64,000 bases of DNA from Opitutia bacterium Tous-C4FEB (GCA_002304445.1 NEVA01000001.1:248001-312000); one strand, 5' to 3'. Shown: positions 1 to 10,287, numbered from the stretch's first letter. Notes: generated by a model not told the origin, from the letters alone. Made by a program: numbers and translations.

Positions 1-887
1 CCGCTGATCACAAAAGCGCCCGCGCTGATCGCATCGGCCACCTTGGCGAAGGCCGAAATCAGCGAGTCGTTCGAGAGCAGTTCAAAATCATTGTCCTGCT
101 CCGGCCGCAAACCGCGGACGATGCGCATCGCGGTGATGATCTTGTCGACCGTCTCGTTGTAGCGCTCTTGCGACGGAGCCTGGATCGCGATGTTCACCGT
201 CCGCCGCGCACCGCCGAAATCGATCACGAACCGGGTGATCGGGATCATGAGCACATCGTCTTGGGACCGGCCGAATGAGGAGCCGCGCTCGGCAAACGTG
301 CCGATCACCTGATAAGTTTTGCCCAAAATCTTGACCGACTTGCCCAACGGATTCTCCGAGGGGAACAGCTTGGAGACGATCGACTGCCCGATGATAATCA
401 CCGGGCGGGCCAGATCGGTGTCGGCCTTAGTGAAATTGCGGCCGGTCGCGATGGAATACTGGTTGGCGATGAGAAAATACTCGTCCGTACCGCCGAAGGT
501 AAGGCCCGGAGTTGTCTTCCGGTTCTCGTAGGTGGCCTGGGCGATGCCGTCGCGGTTGAACAGTTTCAGGCACACCACCTCGGTGTGGCTCTCCAACAGC
601 TGGACCAACCGCTGCGCGTCGGCCAGAGTGATATCCCGCCGGTTCTCAAAGCGCCGGCGGTTGGAACCGTCGCTGCTGAAGCCCACCGGGGTTTTTCCGA
701 TCTGGATGATATTCGATCCGAGAAAACTAAGTCCCGACTCGACGGAGTCGCGGAGCGCGGTGACGGCGGTCATCACCCCGATCACGGAAAAAACTCCGAT
801 CGTGATGCCCAGCATCGTGAGCGACGAACGCAGCTTATTCGCTCCGAGGGAGCCCAAGGCCATGCGCAAAATTTCGGAGATTTTCAT
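1..887 (-). CDS. MacB-like ABC transporter permease (3' end outside window)
   Basis: The frame is open from an ATG at 887 to the window edge, giving about 295 residues without the C-terminus. It starts MKISEILRMALGSLGANKLR, the amphipathic N-terminus and first membrane helix typical of MacB/FtsX permeases. The periplasmic MacB_PCD domain follows and includes a LNPLGK-like stretch (SENPLGKSV). The sequence stops where the second helix should begin. It is the last visible gene of a minus-strand operon (adaptor, ATPase, permease, permease), 7 bp after the previous permease stop. Two permeases with one ATPase suggests a heterodimeric membrane part. Substrate unknown. Confidence 0.9.
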   Translation of the reverse strand, partial: MKISEILRMALGSLGANKLRSSLTMLGITIGVFSVIGVMTAVTALRDSVESGLSFLGSNIIQIGKTPVGFSSDGSNRRRFENRRDITLADAQRLVQLLESHTEVVCLKLFNRDGIAQATYENRKTTPGLTFGGTDEYFLIANQYSIATGRNFTKADTDLARPVIIIGQSIVSKLFPSENPLGKSVKILGKTYQVIGTFAERGSSFGRSQDDVLMIPITRFVIDFGGARRTVNIAIQAPSQERYNETVDKIITAMRIVRGLRPEQDNDFELLSNDSLISAFAKVADAISAGAFVIS

Positions 888-894
888 GCGCGGA

Positions 895-2145
895 TCATTC
901 GTAACGCAGCGCCACCACCGGGTCCAACCGCGACGCGCCCCACGCCGGCGCAAAGCCCGAAACGATTCCCGTCGCGATCGAAACCGCCATGCTGATGAAC
1001 ACCAGGCTCACCGAAAACTCCACCGGGATCGCCGGCAAGGTCACGCTCACGACCTGCACGAGCGTGTAAGTGAGCGCGAGCCCGGCGATACCGCCGATCA
1101 GACAGATCGACACGGCCTCGATGAGGAACTGCAGCAGAATCGTCCGGCGACGGGCGCCCAAGGCTTTGCGGGTGCCGATCTCCTTGGTGCGTTCCTTTAC
1201 GCTTACAAACGTGATGTTCATGATGCCGATCGCGCCGACAAAAAGCGACAGGCCGGTGATGAAGAGTCCCGCCAAGGCGATTCCCTGCTTGATCGGGTCG
1301 AGCTGCGCTTTGAACGCACCCTGTTCGTTAATGGTGAAATTGTCGCGCTCGCCCGGCAGCTGGCCGCGGACCCGTCGCATGGCACCCGTAAGTTCTTCGC
1401 GGGCATCGGCGACCCGGGTCTTGTCGTTGATCTTTACGCGCAGTTCGGCGCCGCGCCGCACGCTGAAATATTTCCGGAACGCCTCGAGCGGCAAAATCGC
1501 CTGATTGTCGAAGGAGAACAACCCAAGGAACGAGCCTTGCTTCGACACGACTCCGATCACCGTAAACGGATACCCACCGATCAGCACGGTCTCGCCCAGC
1601 GGCGACCGGGTCTGAAAGACCGCCTCCGCGACGTCGAAACCGAGCACGCACACCGGCCGCCCGCTGTTGGCTTCCGTTTCGTTGAATAACCGGCCCTCCG
1701 AAAAATCCGCGCTGATCAGCCGGCCGTATTCTGCGGTCGTGCCGATGGTGAAGACTCCGCTCACTTTGTTCTCCCCGTATTTCACGGAAGTGCTGCGGGA
1801 GGAAACCGGCACGGCAACCTCGAGCAGCGTGTCGGGCGTTTGTTCGATGATCCGGTTCAGTTTATCCGCCTGATCCGGCATAATCACCGGGCGGTTGGCG
1901 TAATTCCACCAGTCCTCAACGCCGCCCCACGGCCATTTCTGCACGTAGAGCACATCGTCGCCGAGCATCGCGAGACTCTTGTTGAACCCCGTGTCGATCC
2001 CGCGGATCGCGGTACCCATCAACGTGACGGCCACGATGCCGATGATGACCCCGAGCGCCGTCAGGACCGAGCGCAGCTTGTTCGCCCGGATCTGCGCAAA
2101 GGCGATGCGGAAAGATTCGGTGAGCTCATAAATCAGGCGAGTCAT
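895..2145 (-). CDS. MacB/FtsX-family ABC transporter permease
   Basis: A 416-residue protein. I chose the ATG at 2145 (MTRLIYELTESFRIAFAQIR) because the extra upstream residues do not look like family sequence and this start sits where MacB-type proteins begin. Features in order: first helix at about 20-40 (VLTALGVIIGIVAVTLMG), a periplasmic MacB_PCD domain to about 270, then the FtsX core with three helices. The core carries the conserved IGIMNITFVSVKERTKEIG and TRKALGARR segments. It should pair with the neighbouring permease and the ATPase encoded just upstream (64 bp gap) in a tripartite efflux or lipoprotein-type exporter. Confidence 0.93.
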   Translation of the reverse strand: MTRLIYELTESFRIAFAQIRANKLRSVLTALGVIIGIVAVTLMGTAIRGIDTGFNKSLAMLGDDVLYVQKWPWGGVEDWWNYANRPVIMPDQADKLNRIIEQTPDTLLEVAVPVSSRSTSVKYGENKVSGVFTIGTTAEYGRLISADFSEGRLFNETEANSGRPVCVLGFDVAEAVFQTRSPLGETVLIGGYPFTVIGVVSKQGSFLGLFSFDNQAILPLEAFRKYFSVRRGAELRVKINDKTRVADAREELTGAMRRVRGQLPGERDNFTINEQGAFKAQLDPIKQGIALAGLFITGLSLFVGAIGIMNITFVSVKERTKEIGTRKALGARRRTILLQFLIEAVSICLIGGIAGLALTYTLVQVVSVTLPAIPVEFSVSLVFISMAVSIATGIVSGFAPAWGASRLDPVVALRYE

Positions 2146-2209
2146 CGGATTTTTGAATTGGACGGCACGGTGACGGGATCGGAATGAGGAATTTCCTGAA
2201 GTTCGAAAA

Positions 2210-2947
2210 TCACCCGACCGGCCCATCGCTCTCGATCAAGCCGTCGCGGAGGCGGACGATGCGGCGGGCGTGGCGGGCGATGTCTTCCTCGTGGGTGACC
2301 ACGATGAGGGTGTTGCCTTGGGCGTAGAGCTGCTCGAACAGGGCCATGATTTCGACGCCCGTCTTCGAATCGAGATTACCCGTGGGTTCGTCGGCGAGGA
2401 TGATCGACGGCGAATTGACGAGCGCGCGGGCGATGGCGACGCGTTGACGTTGGCCGCCGGAAAGCTCGTTCGGGCGGTGGTGGAGCCGGGCCCCAAGACC
2501 GACATTCTCCATCGCCTGAATCGCCTTGGCCTTGCGCTCCGCCGGAGAGTGGCCGGCGTAGATCAGGGGCAGCTCGACGTTGGCGAGCGCGGTGGAGCGC
2601 GGGAGAAGATTGAACGTCTGAAAGACAAAACCGATCTCGCGATTGCGGATATCGGCCAGCTCGTCGTCGACCATCGTCGCCACGTTCTTCCCGGTGAATT
2701 CGTAGCGGCCGGCCGTGGGCGTATCGAGGCAGCCCAGCATGTTCATGAGGGTCGACTTCCCGGAGCCCGAGGGTCCCATGACGGCGAGGTATTCGTTGCG
2801 GTGAATCTTCACCGAGACGCCGCGCAGCGCGTGGATGGTCTCGTCGCCCATCTGGTAGAGCTTGGTGACGCCCGCGATGTCGATCACGAGCGGGCCGGCG
2901 GGGCGGGTGGTGCGGCCGGCGAGTTCCGGTGCGAGTGAGGGCGACAT
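2210..2947 (-). CDS. MacB/LolD-type ABC transporter ATP-binding protein
   Basis: A 245-residue cytoplasmic ATPase of the MacB/LolD/FtsE class. Visible motifs: Walker [10 protein letters not shown] at about residue 59, Q-loop in [12 protein letters not shown], signature [15 protein letters not shown], Walker [10 protein letters not shown] with the following NLDSKTG, and the H-loop VVTHE. All catalytic residues are intact. The LLPR and NLDSKTG forms are typical of this subfamily. It lies between the adaptor (28 bp upstream) and two permeases in one minus-strand operon and should energise them. Confidence 0.95.
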   Translation of the reverse strand: MSPSLAPELAGRTTRPAGPLVIDIAGVTKLYQMGDETIHALRGVSVKIHRNEYLAVMGPSGSGKSTLMNMLGCLDTPTAGRYEFTGKNVATMVDDELADIRNREIGFVFQTFNLLPRSTALANVELPLIYAGHSPAERKAKAIQAMENVGLGARLHHRPNELSGGQRQRVAIARALVNSPSIILADEPTGNLDSKTGVEIMALFEQLYAQGNTLIVVTHEEDIARHARRIVRLRDGLIESDGPVG

Positions 2948-2975
2948 GGCGGGAGGCGTCGGGGATGAACCGAGC

Positions 2976-4340
2976 TTACTTCGAATCCTCGTCTTTTTTC
3001 GGTTTCTCGATCTTCACCGCCATCCCGTCCTTCAATTTGCGGCTGATCGCGGCATAGCTGCCCGAAACAATGTCTTCGCCCGGTTTCACACCGGACTTGA
3101 TCTCGATGGACATGTTGTCGGCGATGCCGGTCTCGACTTTGCGCATCTCCACCACGTCGCCGGTTTTGATGAACACCACACGATCCAGCTTGGTTAAGTT
3201 ACGGCGCGCATCGTCACGCTCGTTGGCGAGGTCGAGATCGTTGCCTGATTTCTCCTTATTCTCTTTGGCCTTGGCCTTCTGAATGTCCTCGGTGGTCTTC
3301 CCGCCGGCAGCCCGCACGGTGACGCTCTGGATCGGAACGGCGACCACGTCCTTCACGGTCTGAGTCTCAATGTCCACGGTAGCGCTCATGCCGGGGCGGA
3401 GATTCAGCTCGCGATCGACGATGCGGATCTTGACGAGGAAATTGGTCACCTCGTCGGTATTGAGCATTTGGTTCGAGCCCGAGCCGCCGGCTCCGATTCC
3501 TTGGGCCGAGGAGGAGATTTCGTAGACCGCGCCGGCAAATTTCCGGCCGGGAAACGCGTCGATCGAGATGATGGTTTTGTCGCCGAGCTTCACGTTGACG
3601 ATATCGTTTTCATTTACCTTCACGCGGACCTCCATGTTGGTAAGATCGGCGACGCGCATGATCTCGGTGCCCGTAAAGCTGCTTTGGGCGACGACCCGTT
3701 CACCCACTTCGCTGGTGAGGGAGCTGATCGAGCCGTCCATCGGCGAGTAGATGGTGGTCTTGTTGAGTTGGTCGCGGGATTGGCTCAGAGAGGCCTCGGT
3801 GCGGCGAATCTGAGCTTGGTAATTTTCCACGTTGGCTTGGGCGACTTCGAGCAAGGTCTTTGCGGCAGTGAAGTCGGCCTCGGAGACGAGGTTTCGCTTA
3901 TGCAACTCTTCGGATTGGGCGAAATCCTGGGTCGCCTTCGTGAGCTGGGCGCGGCCAAGGACGGCGGTGGCCTTGGCGGAGGCAAGCGCGGCTTCCTGTT
4001 GCTCGAGTTGCGCCTGATAGGTGTCGGGCTTGATCCGGACGAGCAAGGTGCCCTTTTTGATGATTTCGCCTTCCTTGACCGGAATCGCGATGATCTCACC
4101 GGCAACCTCGGGCGAGATCTTAACCTCGGTTTCGGGTTGGATCTTGCCGGTGGCGGTCACGAGCTGGGTGATCGTCTTGACGACCGCTTTTTCCACCGTG
4201 ATCGCCGTGGCTTCACTTTCTTTGCCCTTCTTGAAATAGACGCCCGCACCCAAGGCGGAGAGGAGCAAAATCGCGGCGATGACGATATAGATTGTCTTGG
4301 ATTTCTTGGGCTTGGCGGAGGCAGGTGCGGCGGCGTTCAT
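2976..4340 (-). CDS. HlyD/MacA-type periplasmic adaptor subunit
   Basis: A 454-residue membrane-fusion protein. A short cytoplasmic N-terminus rich in Ala/Lys is followed by one helix (about 17-37, [19 protein letters not shown]). Then come the split barrel-sandwich/lipoyl domain ([20 protein letters not shown], and [14 protein letters not shown] on the return strand), an alpha-helical hairpin rich in Ala/Gln (about 110-185), and beta-barrel and membrane-proximal domains ([26 protein letters not shown]). A Lys/Glu-rich insertion at about 355-390 is unusual for the family. It is first in the operon with the MacB-like ATPase and two permeases. No outer-membrane channel gene is visible here. Confidence 0.93.
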   Translation of the reverse strand: MNAAAPASAKPKKSKTIYIVIAAILLLSALGAGVYFKKGKESEATAITVEKAVVKTITQLVTATGKIQPETEVKISPEVAGEIIAIPVKEGEIIKKGTLLVRIKPDTYQAQLEQQEAALASAKATAVLGRAQLTKATQDFAQSEELHKRNLVSEADFTAAKTLLEVAQANVENYQAQIRRTEASLSQSRDQLNKTTIYSPMDGSISSLTSEVGERVVAQSSFTGTEIMRVADLTNMEVRVKVNENDIVNVKLGDKTIISIDAFPGRKFAGAVYEISSSAQGIGAGGSGSNQMLNTDEVTNFLVKIRIVDRELNLRPGMSATVDIETQTVKDVVAVPIQSVTVRAAGGKTTEDIQKAKAKENKEKSGNDLDLANERDDARRNLTKLDRVVFIKTGDVVEMRKVETGIADNMSIEIKSGVKPGEDIVSGSYAAISRKLKDGMAVKIEKPKKDEDSK

Positions 4341-4393
4341 GGAGAGAAGAAGAAGACAGTGGTCGGCAAGACGTTGGAGGCGACCGGGGCTTA

Positions 4394-4452
4394 GGCAAGC
4401 CGCGCTTGCCGGCCTAAAATGAGTGTGGCGGGGCCCACAACGGCCCCGCCAC
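4394..4452. repeat. Two strong hairpins between the kinase and exporter genes
   Basis: Two inverted repeats lie in the 437-bp stretch 4341-4777, which has no credible gene. The first is GGCAAGC/GCTTGCC around 4394-4410, extended by flanking TTAG.../...CTAA bases. The second is a perfect 11-bp stem at 4425-4435 and 4442-4452 (GTGGCGGGGCC / GGCCCCGCCAC) with a 6-base loop. Read on the minus strand, the second hairpin is followed by a short T-run (TCATTTTAG). It could end transcription from the upstream kinase gene or act in the leader of the exporter operon. No classical U-tract is present. Confidence 0.45.
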
Positions 4453-4777
4453 GGTTACACAACTGCTGACTGGGAACAAAGAACGACAAACCCCAACCCA
4501 ACACCGGACTGAAGTCGGTTGCGCCAGACCGGCCCGATTCCGCGACCAATAAATTCTCCCCGGCGCTGGCCGGACTGAAATATAATGAGTCGAAAACAAC
4601 GGACATGAACCAACAACACGGGGTCCAAGAAAAAAGTTACAGACTACTTGGACGAGCGGCGTGGCCGCAGGCTGGACGGCAATCAGGTCGGCAGCAGACC
4701 ACACGGGGTTCAAATTGGCAAAAAGGCGGACTCCGAAGAGTCCGGCCAGCGCGGTCGTGGAAGGCGAACCGCCGACC

Positions 4778-6178
4778 TCAGCCCGCCGCGCCCAACGCCG
4801 GCAGGCTCGCCGCCGCCGTCGCCTGACCGTGACGTTTATTCTGCTCGTCCGGCGTGCGGAGACGGATCGTCGCCGCCAATTCCGGAAACTCCGCGCGCAA
4901 CACCGCCTCCGCCCGCTCAAGGATGATCTCGCCACCTTCGCCCGAGGTCACGCGACCCAGCACGAGTAAGTTTCTCACCTCATAAAAATCGGCGTAGTGC
5001 GCGATCGCGTAGCCGAAACCCACGCCGATGGTTTCGTAGATCGCCCGGGCCCGCGGGTCGCCCGCCTTCATCGCGGCCTGCACCGCGATCAACTGTTCCG
5101 GCAACGCCAGCGTGACCGGAAAATCGAAGCCCGCCTTCTTCGCCAGCCGACCCACGCCTTGCTGGGAGAAATACTGCACGCCGCAGCCGATGTCGCCCGA
5201 CCACTCGTCGCGCGGCGCATCCGGCCGGTAGTCCACCGGGGCAAACGCCAGCTCGTTGAGCCACGGGGTGATGTTGCCCGCGGGCGTCACATAGCCGCCG
5301 GCTTGGCTCGTGCCCATCGAGACGCCGAGGACCGCGTTGTCGCCCATCGACATCGAGCCGGCCAGCGCCGTGACCTCGCCGTCGTTGACCACTTCGAACG
5401 GCACGCCGCCCCACCGTTCCCGCAGCGTAAAAAACATCCGCCGCACCTGGTGCTCGAAATCCTCCGCCGACACTCCGCGAAACAACGACGCCGCGCGCAC
5501 CTCGTTGTTCACATACACACCCGCCGCGCTGCCGCCGATCGCATCGACCCGCGGCAGGTGCGCCGCCGCCCGCTTCAGCGAATCATGCACGCCTTCGAGG
5601 TGATAACCGGGGTCTTTTTGAAAATACGGGTCCCAAGCGATTTCCTCCGAGAACACGACCCGGCCGTCGATCAGCGCCGCCGCCTTCCGGTCGCTGCCAC
5701 CCAAGTCGAAGCCGATTCGGCAACCCCCGAGATTTCGCCCCATCGGCACACTCGTCTCGACGCTCGCCGGCAAGGCTCCCCACGGCGCCACCTCGACCGA
5801 AAACGGCCGGCCGAAAATCTTTTCCCCCATGAATTCGCAATCAAAAGCCCGGGCGCCCTGCGGTGAGTAAGTCTTCGCCAACTCCCGCGCGACTTCATCC
5901 GCGCCCGCCACGAGCACGCGCGGTCCGCCCTTCATCCACAGCAAAAACTTCAGGAGACGCTCGGCGTAGAGCGACGTCAGCGCCGCCGCCGGGTGCCCGG
6001 CGGAGAGCACGCGACTCTCATGCCGGAAGACCGCGCCGTCGTTCCGCACGAGCACGAGGGCGAACGGCCGCGCTCCCGGGTCGACCGCCACCAGGGCACG
6101 GTAAGCGCGCTGCCAAAGGGCCGCGGGGAGAAAATCAGAATCGAGGACCGGACGGAGTTTCGGGGCGACAGACAGCAT
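4778..6178 (-). CDS. ROK/ASKHA-fold sugar kinase-like protein
   Basis: A 466-residue protein. I took the ATG at 6178 over an upstream TTG. The ASKHA fold is shown by a phosphate-1 loop IGFDLGGSDRKAA at about residue 155, the NDGEVTALAG segment that carries the likely catalytic region, a second phosphate loop GVSMGTSQAGGY, and a Gly-rich adenosine-side motif VLGRVTSGEGGE. The N-terminal ~150 residues are an extra domain not found in short ROK kinases. Longer ROK-like proteins of this form occur in Verrucomicrobiota and related groups. Substrate not deducible; the next gene downstream on the other side is also a ROK kinase, so a role in hexose phosphorylation is inferred. Confidence 0.75.
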   Translation of the reverse strand: MLSVAPKLRPVLDSDFLPAALWQRAYRALVAVDPGARPFALVLVRNDGAVFRHESRVLSAGHPAAALTSLYAERLLKFLLWMKGGPRVLVAGADEVARELAKTYSPQGARAFDCEFMGEKIFGRPFSVEVAPWGALPASVETSVPMGRNLGGCRIGFDLGGSDRKAAALIDGRVVFSEEIAWDPYFQKDPGYHLEGVHDSLKRAAAHLPRVDAIGGSAAGVYVNNEVRAASLFRGVSAEDFEHQVRRMFFTLRERWGGVPFEVVNDGEVTALAGSMSMGDNAVLGVSMGTSQAGGYVTPAGNITPWLNELAFAPVDYRPDAPRDEWSGDIGCGVQYFSQQGVGRLAKKAGFDFPVTLALPEQLIAVQAAMKAGDPRARAIYETIGVGFGYAIAHYADFYEVRNLLVLGRVTSGEGGEIILERAEAVLRAEFPELAATIRLRTPDEQNKRHGQATAAASLPALGAAG

Positions 6179-6251
6179 GGAAATCAACAGACAACGTTAG
6201 TTCACCGGGCGCGAAGTTGGGAAGCGCTTTTCCCGCGGGCCGGCCGAAGAG

Positions 6252-6992
6252 TTACTTCCTCTCCGCCGCCCACAACGCCGCGCCCACGATGCCCGCGTTG
6301 TTGAAAAACTCCGCCGGCACCAGCTTAGCGCGCGGCTTGATGAACTTGAAGAACTTCTCGTGGTCTGCGCTCACGCCGCCGCCGATGATGATCAACTCAG
6401 GCCACAGCAGCTTCTCCAGCACGCCCACATACTCGCCAAGCGCCCCGCCCCATTTTTTCCATGAGAGGTCTTTCCGCTCGCGCACCGAGGCCGCGACATA
6501 GCGCTCCGCCGACTTGCCTTGTTTGCCCCAAGGAAAATGGCCCAGCTCCATCGGCGTCACGATACCTTGAAACGCAAAACACGAACCGACGCCCGTGCCC
6601 AACGTCAGCAGCAGGGTTTTGCCCATAAAGCCGCGGCCGGCGCCGAAGTGCATTTCGGCCGCACCCGCTGCCGCCGCGTCGTTGATCATCGCAACCGGCG
6701 AGCCCGTGGCCTTGCCAAAAAGAGCCGCGCCGTCGCAGCCGATGAATTTTTTGTGGAGATTGGCGGAGGTCCAGATGGTCGAGCCCTGAATCACGCCCGG
6801 AAAGCCGATGCCGATCGGACCTTTCCACGAAAAATTCTCCGCCATCGCCTCGACCGCGCCCGCCATCTCGTCGGGATTGAGGTTGTCGGGCGTATCGATG
6901 CGAAACCGCTCGGACACCAGTTTGCCGGTGGCCGTGTCCACCACCGCGCCTTTGAGAGCTGAGCCGCCGATATCGATGCCGAGGGTTTTCAT
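6252..6992 (-). CDS. Polyphosphate glucokinase-like ROK kinase
   Basis: A 246-residue ROK-family kinase starting at the ATG at 6992 (MKTLGIDIGGSALKGAVVD). It shows the DIGGSALKG phosphate-1 loop, the GIGFPGVIQG substrate segment, the NDAAAAG catalytic-Asp motif, LLTLGTGVGSCF, and MELGHFPWGKQG where ordinary ROK proteins carry a zinc site. The lack of the CxCGxxGC zinc motif and the LGHFPWG form match polyphosphate-dependent glucokinases. It should phosphorylate glucose at C6 with polyphosphate and/or ATP. It is 73 bp upstream of the larger ROK-like gene in the same orientation. Confidence 0.85.
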   Translation of the reverse strand: MKTLGIDIGGSALKGAVVDTATGKLVSERFRIDTPDNLNPDEMAGAVEAMAENFSWKGPIGIGFPGVIQGSTIWTSANLHKKFIGCDGAALFGKATGSPVAMINDAAAAGAAEMHFGAGRGFMGKTLLLTLGTGVGSCFAFQGIVTPMELGHFPWGKQGKSAERYVAASVRERKDLSWKKWGGALGEYVGVLEKLLWPELIIIGGGVSADHEKFFKFIKPRAKLVPAEFFNNAGIVGAALWAAERK

Positions 6993-7119
6993 GAAAAAAT
7001 AGAGCCGCCAGAAAACACCGGGGCTTATCATCCGCAACCGTCAAAACACACCCCATTGATCCACCGACGCCACCGGCGATCTGCTCCGCGTCCGCGATTT
7101 CGGCGTCGTCCCGGCCCGC

Positions 7120-7593
7120 TCAATGCCCACACGCCCCGTCGGCCCCGTGGGCGTGACCGTGGCGCAGTTCATCCGGTGTCGCCTCGCGCGTGCTGAGCAC
7201 CTCGACGTCGAAGGTCAGATCGACCCCGGCCAACGGATGATTTGCGTCGAGCAAGACCTCGTCGCCGTCGATCGAGACCACCGTGACCGTCGGCGCAAAT
7301 TGATCCTCCCCGGTCTTGAACTGGTCGCCCACGGTCAGTTCGCCCTCGACGGGCAATTGGCTGCGTTTCACCGGCTGCACCTGCTCGGGATCGCGTTCGC
7401 CGTAGGCCTTGGCCGCCGGCACGACGACGCGGGTTTTGAGTCCCGCCGCCGCGCCCCGGAGTTGCTCGTCAAGTCCGTCGATGATCTGCCCCGCGCCTTC
7501 GAGATAGGTGACGGCCTGCGCCCCCATTGAGGTGTCCAGCACCCGGCCGGAGGGATCGCGGAGCGTATAGTGAAAGGAAACGACGGAGGGCAT
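7120..7593 (-). CDS. SlyD-like FKBP-type peptidyl-prolyl isomerase
   Basis: A 157-residue protein; the ATG at 7593 begins MPSVVSFHYTLRDPSGRVLD. The FKBP half-domains are visible: YTLRDPSGRVLDTS, then GAGQIIDGLDEQLRGAAAG, VVVPAAKAYGERDPEQVQ, an insert-in-flap region (about 75-125), and HPLAGVDLTFDVEVLSTREAT. The LDANHPLAG motif is characteristic of the SlyD subgroup. A short His/Gly-rich tail (HGHAHGADGACGH) could bind nickel or zinc. It should catalyse proline isomerisation as a cytoplasmic folding helper. It is oriented with the permease upstream, 83 bp away. Confidence 0.92.
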   Translation of the reverse strand: MPSVVSFHYTLRDPSGRVLDTSMGAQAVTYLEGAGQIIDGLDEQLRGAAAGLKTRVVVPAAKAYGERDPEQVQPVKRSQLPVEGELTVGDQFKTGEDQFAPTVTVVSIDGDEVLLDANHPLAGVDLTFDVEVLSTREATPDELRHGHAHGADGACGH

Positions 7594-7676
7594 ATCCGCC
7601 AAAATTGCGGAGCCCCCGCCCCCGCTCCGAGCAAAATCTAAGGGCCCCGCGCCGTTCATCCGGCGAAACGCCCCGC

Positions 7677-10280
7677 CTACGTTTCCTGCCGCAAGATCTC
7701 CAGCGGCGGGTGATCCGTCACTCCGCGGCTCGTGAGCAGGCCCGTGACCACCGTCACAGCTGCCGCCGTCGCCACCGCGCCGAGGATCAGCAGCGGCGGC
7801 GTCGCCGGCGTCATCTTGAAGACAAAGTGCGCCACCAGCGCGTTGCCTCCGATGGACAGCACGCCGCCAACCACCGCCGCGAGCACGCCCAGGATCGCGT
7901 ATTCCACGAGTTGGATCTGCACGAGTTGCCGGCGCGTCGCACCCAGCGTACGGAGGAGAACGGTCTCGCGCACGCGTTGGTAACGGCCATTCAGCACCGC
8001 CCCCACCAGCACGATCACTCCGGTCAGCACCGTGAACAGCGCCATGAACTGGATCACAAACGCTACCTTCGAAAAAATTCCGTCCAGCGCCTGCAAGATC
8101 AGCGCGAGGTCGATCGCGGACACATTCGGAAACGCCGCGACCATCTCGCGCTGGATCCGCGCCGAGTCTTCCGGCTTCGCCGTGCGCAAGGCCGCCACAA
8201 AGGTCTTCGGCGCCGCTTCGATCGCGCCTTCGGGAAAGACCACGAAGAAATTTGATTCCAGCCGCCGCCACTCCACCGCGCGCACGCTCGTCACTTTCGT
8301 GCGCAAGGGCACGCCCTGCACATCCCACTCGATCTCGTCGCCGAGCCCGATTTGCAGATCGCGCAGCAATCCTTCTTCCACCGAGATCGGCACCACCGCC
8401 ACGCCCGGCGCGACCTTGCCTTCAAACGTGCCCGCCACCACGCGCTCCGAGCCCGTGATCTTCGAGCGATAGGTCGAGCGGTATTCTCGGTTCAACATCC
8501 CGCGGGAAACGCGCGGTCCGTCCCGGCGATTTTCCGCGCGCGGCGGCTCGGCGGCGCCGGGCTCCGTCGCCGGCGGTTCGGCCGACTGCTGCCGGCGACG
8601 CATGATTTCCTCAAGGGGCCGGCCTTTCAGCGACGCGATCTTCATCGTGACGATCGGCGCCGACTGCATGAGCGGCGCGCCGTTCTTCGCCGCGAGCGCC
8701 GTGAAGGGCTCGATCTGGTCGTCCTGGATGTCGAAAAACACGAGGTTCGGCCGGGAGCCTTCACCGGCGAGATCGATCTGGTTGAGCAGCGTCGTGCGGG
8801 TGAGGTAAAGCGTGAGAATCAGAAACGTCCCGAGCCCAAGCGCCAGCAGCAGCAGCACGGTGCGGTTGTTGGGCCGGTGCAGATTCGCGATGCCCTGCCG
8901 CACCACATACGGCAGGCCCCGCGGGACAAATTTCCGTGCGGCCCACGCGACGAGTTGCGCCAGACCCGCGAGCACGCCGAAGCCAACCGCGAGCGCCACC
9001 GTGAAGCCGACCCCAATCTTCCAGTCCCGCGCCTGCCACGTCGCAAACGTTGTCACCGCCGCGATGATCACCACACCCAAAATCAACCGCCACGGATCGG
9101 TCGCTGCGCCCGTGCGTTCGATGAACGCCGAGCGCAGCGCCACGAGCGGCGACACCCGCCGCACCGCCAGCAGCGGCAGTAACGTGAACAGGAAACAGAT
9201 CACCAACCCCGCCCCCATGCCGCGACCGACCGCCGCCCACGAGATGAAGAAATTCACATCGAACGGCAGCATGTCTTTTAGCAATACCGGCAACAGCAGT
9301 TGCAGCCCGAGACCGAGTCCGGCGCCCAGCACCGCGCCGAAAACTCCGAGCGCGAGCCCTTGGACCACGTAAACCGCGAAACTCTGCCACGCGCTCGCGC
9401 CCAGACACCGCAGGACGGCGACCGTGTTGATCTTCTGCCGCACGTAGACATGGATCGCGCTCGCGACCCCGATCGCGCCGAGAAACAGCGCGACGAAGCC
9501 CACGAGATTCAGGAAGCCTTCAATATTGGTCAGCGCCGCCCCGAGATTCCGTTTTCGCTCGGCGACCGTGGAGAATTGGAGGCGTTCGCCCAAAAACCGC
9601 GCCCGCATTTCGCGCTCGATGATCTCCGCATCACGGCCCGCCGGCAATTTCACGAGCACCCGGTGCCGGGTGATGCTCTCCCGATCCGCCAGCCCCGTCG
9701 CCTCGAGCGTGCCGAACGGAATGAACGCGCGGGGCGCAAATGTCGAAATCGCCGCCGTCTCGCCCGGCACTTTTTTCAATGCGCCCGCGATCGTGAAAAC
9801 GGCCTGCCCAAGTTTTACCGGATCGCCGACCTTTACGCCGAACTGCGTGAGCAACGTCTCCTCCAAAATCACGACCTGTTTCCCCGTGCGCAACTCGGCG
9901 GGGGCTTCCGCCGGCACCGCTTCAAATTCGCCGAAGAACGGGAAATTCGCCTCGACCGCGCGCACCTGCACGAGCCGCGTGGCATCGTTAGCCGACTGAA
10001 ACACGAGCATCGAGGAAAACTCCCGCGTGCGCGACTGTTCGCCGTCGATGCCCGCCAGATACTCGAGCACCGGCGCCGAAAATTCCGTGCGGGACGACAC
10101 CACGAGATCGGCCCCGAGCAGACCCTTGGCCTGTTCGTCGATCGCCTGCTTGAGGTTGACCGTGAACGAGCCGATGGCGACGAGCGCCGCAATCCCGAGC
10201 ACAACGGAGAGCGAGAACAACAAGAGCCGTTTCCGCGAAGCCCGCGAATCCCGCCAAGCCATTTTGAGGATAAAAGTCAT
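7677..10280 (-). CDS. YbbP-type FtsX-family ABC transporter permease
   Basis: An 867-residue permease with two FtsX cores, the layout of E. coli YbbP. The N-terminal helix LLLFSLSVVLGIAALVAIGS is followed by a periplasmic domain. The first FtsX set (about 240-390) contains GAIGVASAIHVYVRQK and AVLRCLGASAW. Central helices and a second periplasmic domain follow. The last FtsX set (about 745-860) contains VLLRTLGATRRQLVQIQ. Its ATPase partner is the gene ending at 10719; the two are now separated by the GxxExxY gene. The inverted-repeat end at 10288 lies 8 bp from this start codon, so its translation signals now lie within or beside the repeat. Confidence 0.92.
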   Translation of the reverse strand: MTFILKMAWRDSRASRKRLLLFSLSVVLGIAALVAIGSFTVNLKQAIDEQAKGLLGADLVVSSRTEFSAPVLEYLAGIDGEQSRTREFSSMLVFQSANDATRLVQVRAVEANFPFFGEFEAVPAEAPAELRTGKQVVILEETLLTQFGVKVGDPVKLGQAVFTIAGALKKVPGETAAISTFAPRAFIPFGTLEATGLADRESITRHRVLVKLPAGRDAEIIEREMRARFLGERLQFSTVAERKRNLGAALTNIEGFLNLVGFVALFLGAIGVASAIHVYVRQKINTVAVLRCLGASAWQSFAVYVVQGLALGVFGAVLGAGLGLGLQLLLPVLLKDMLPFDVNFFISWAAVGRGMGAGLVICFLFTLLPLLAVRRVSPLVALRSAFIERTGAATDPWRLILGVVIIAAVTTFATWQARDWKIGVGFTVALAVGFGVLAGLAQLVAWAARKFVPRGLPYVVRQGIANLHRPNNRTVLLLLALGLGTFLILTLYLTRTTLLNQIDLAGEGSRPNLVFFDIQDDQIEPFTALAAKNGAPLMQSAPIVTMKIASLKGRPLEEIMRRRQQSAEPPATEPGAAEPPRAENRRDGPRVSRGMLNREYRSTYRSKITGSERVVAGTFEGKVAPGVAVVPISVEEGLLRDLQIGLGDEIEWDVQGVPLRTKVTSVRAVEWRRLESNFFVVFPEGAIEAAPKTFVAALRTAKPEDSARIQREMVAAFPNVSAIDLALILQALDGIFSKVAFVIQFMALFTVLTGVIVLVGAVLNGRYQRVRETVLLRTLGATRRQLVQIQLVEYAILGVLAAVVGGVLSIGGNALVAHFVFKMTPATPPLLILGAVATAAAVTVVTGLLTSRGVTDHPPLEILRQET

Positions 10281-10287
10281 AGGAAGG

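Noticed and set aside
7594-8328. Longer N-terminus for the FKBP isomerase
   Set aside because: The added part lies antisense-frame within the 867-aa permease gene and has shadow composition; the FKBP domain starts at the ATG at 7593.
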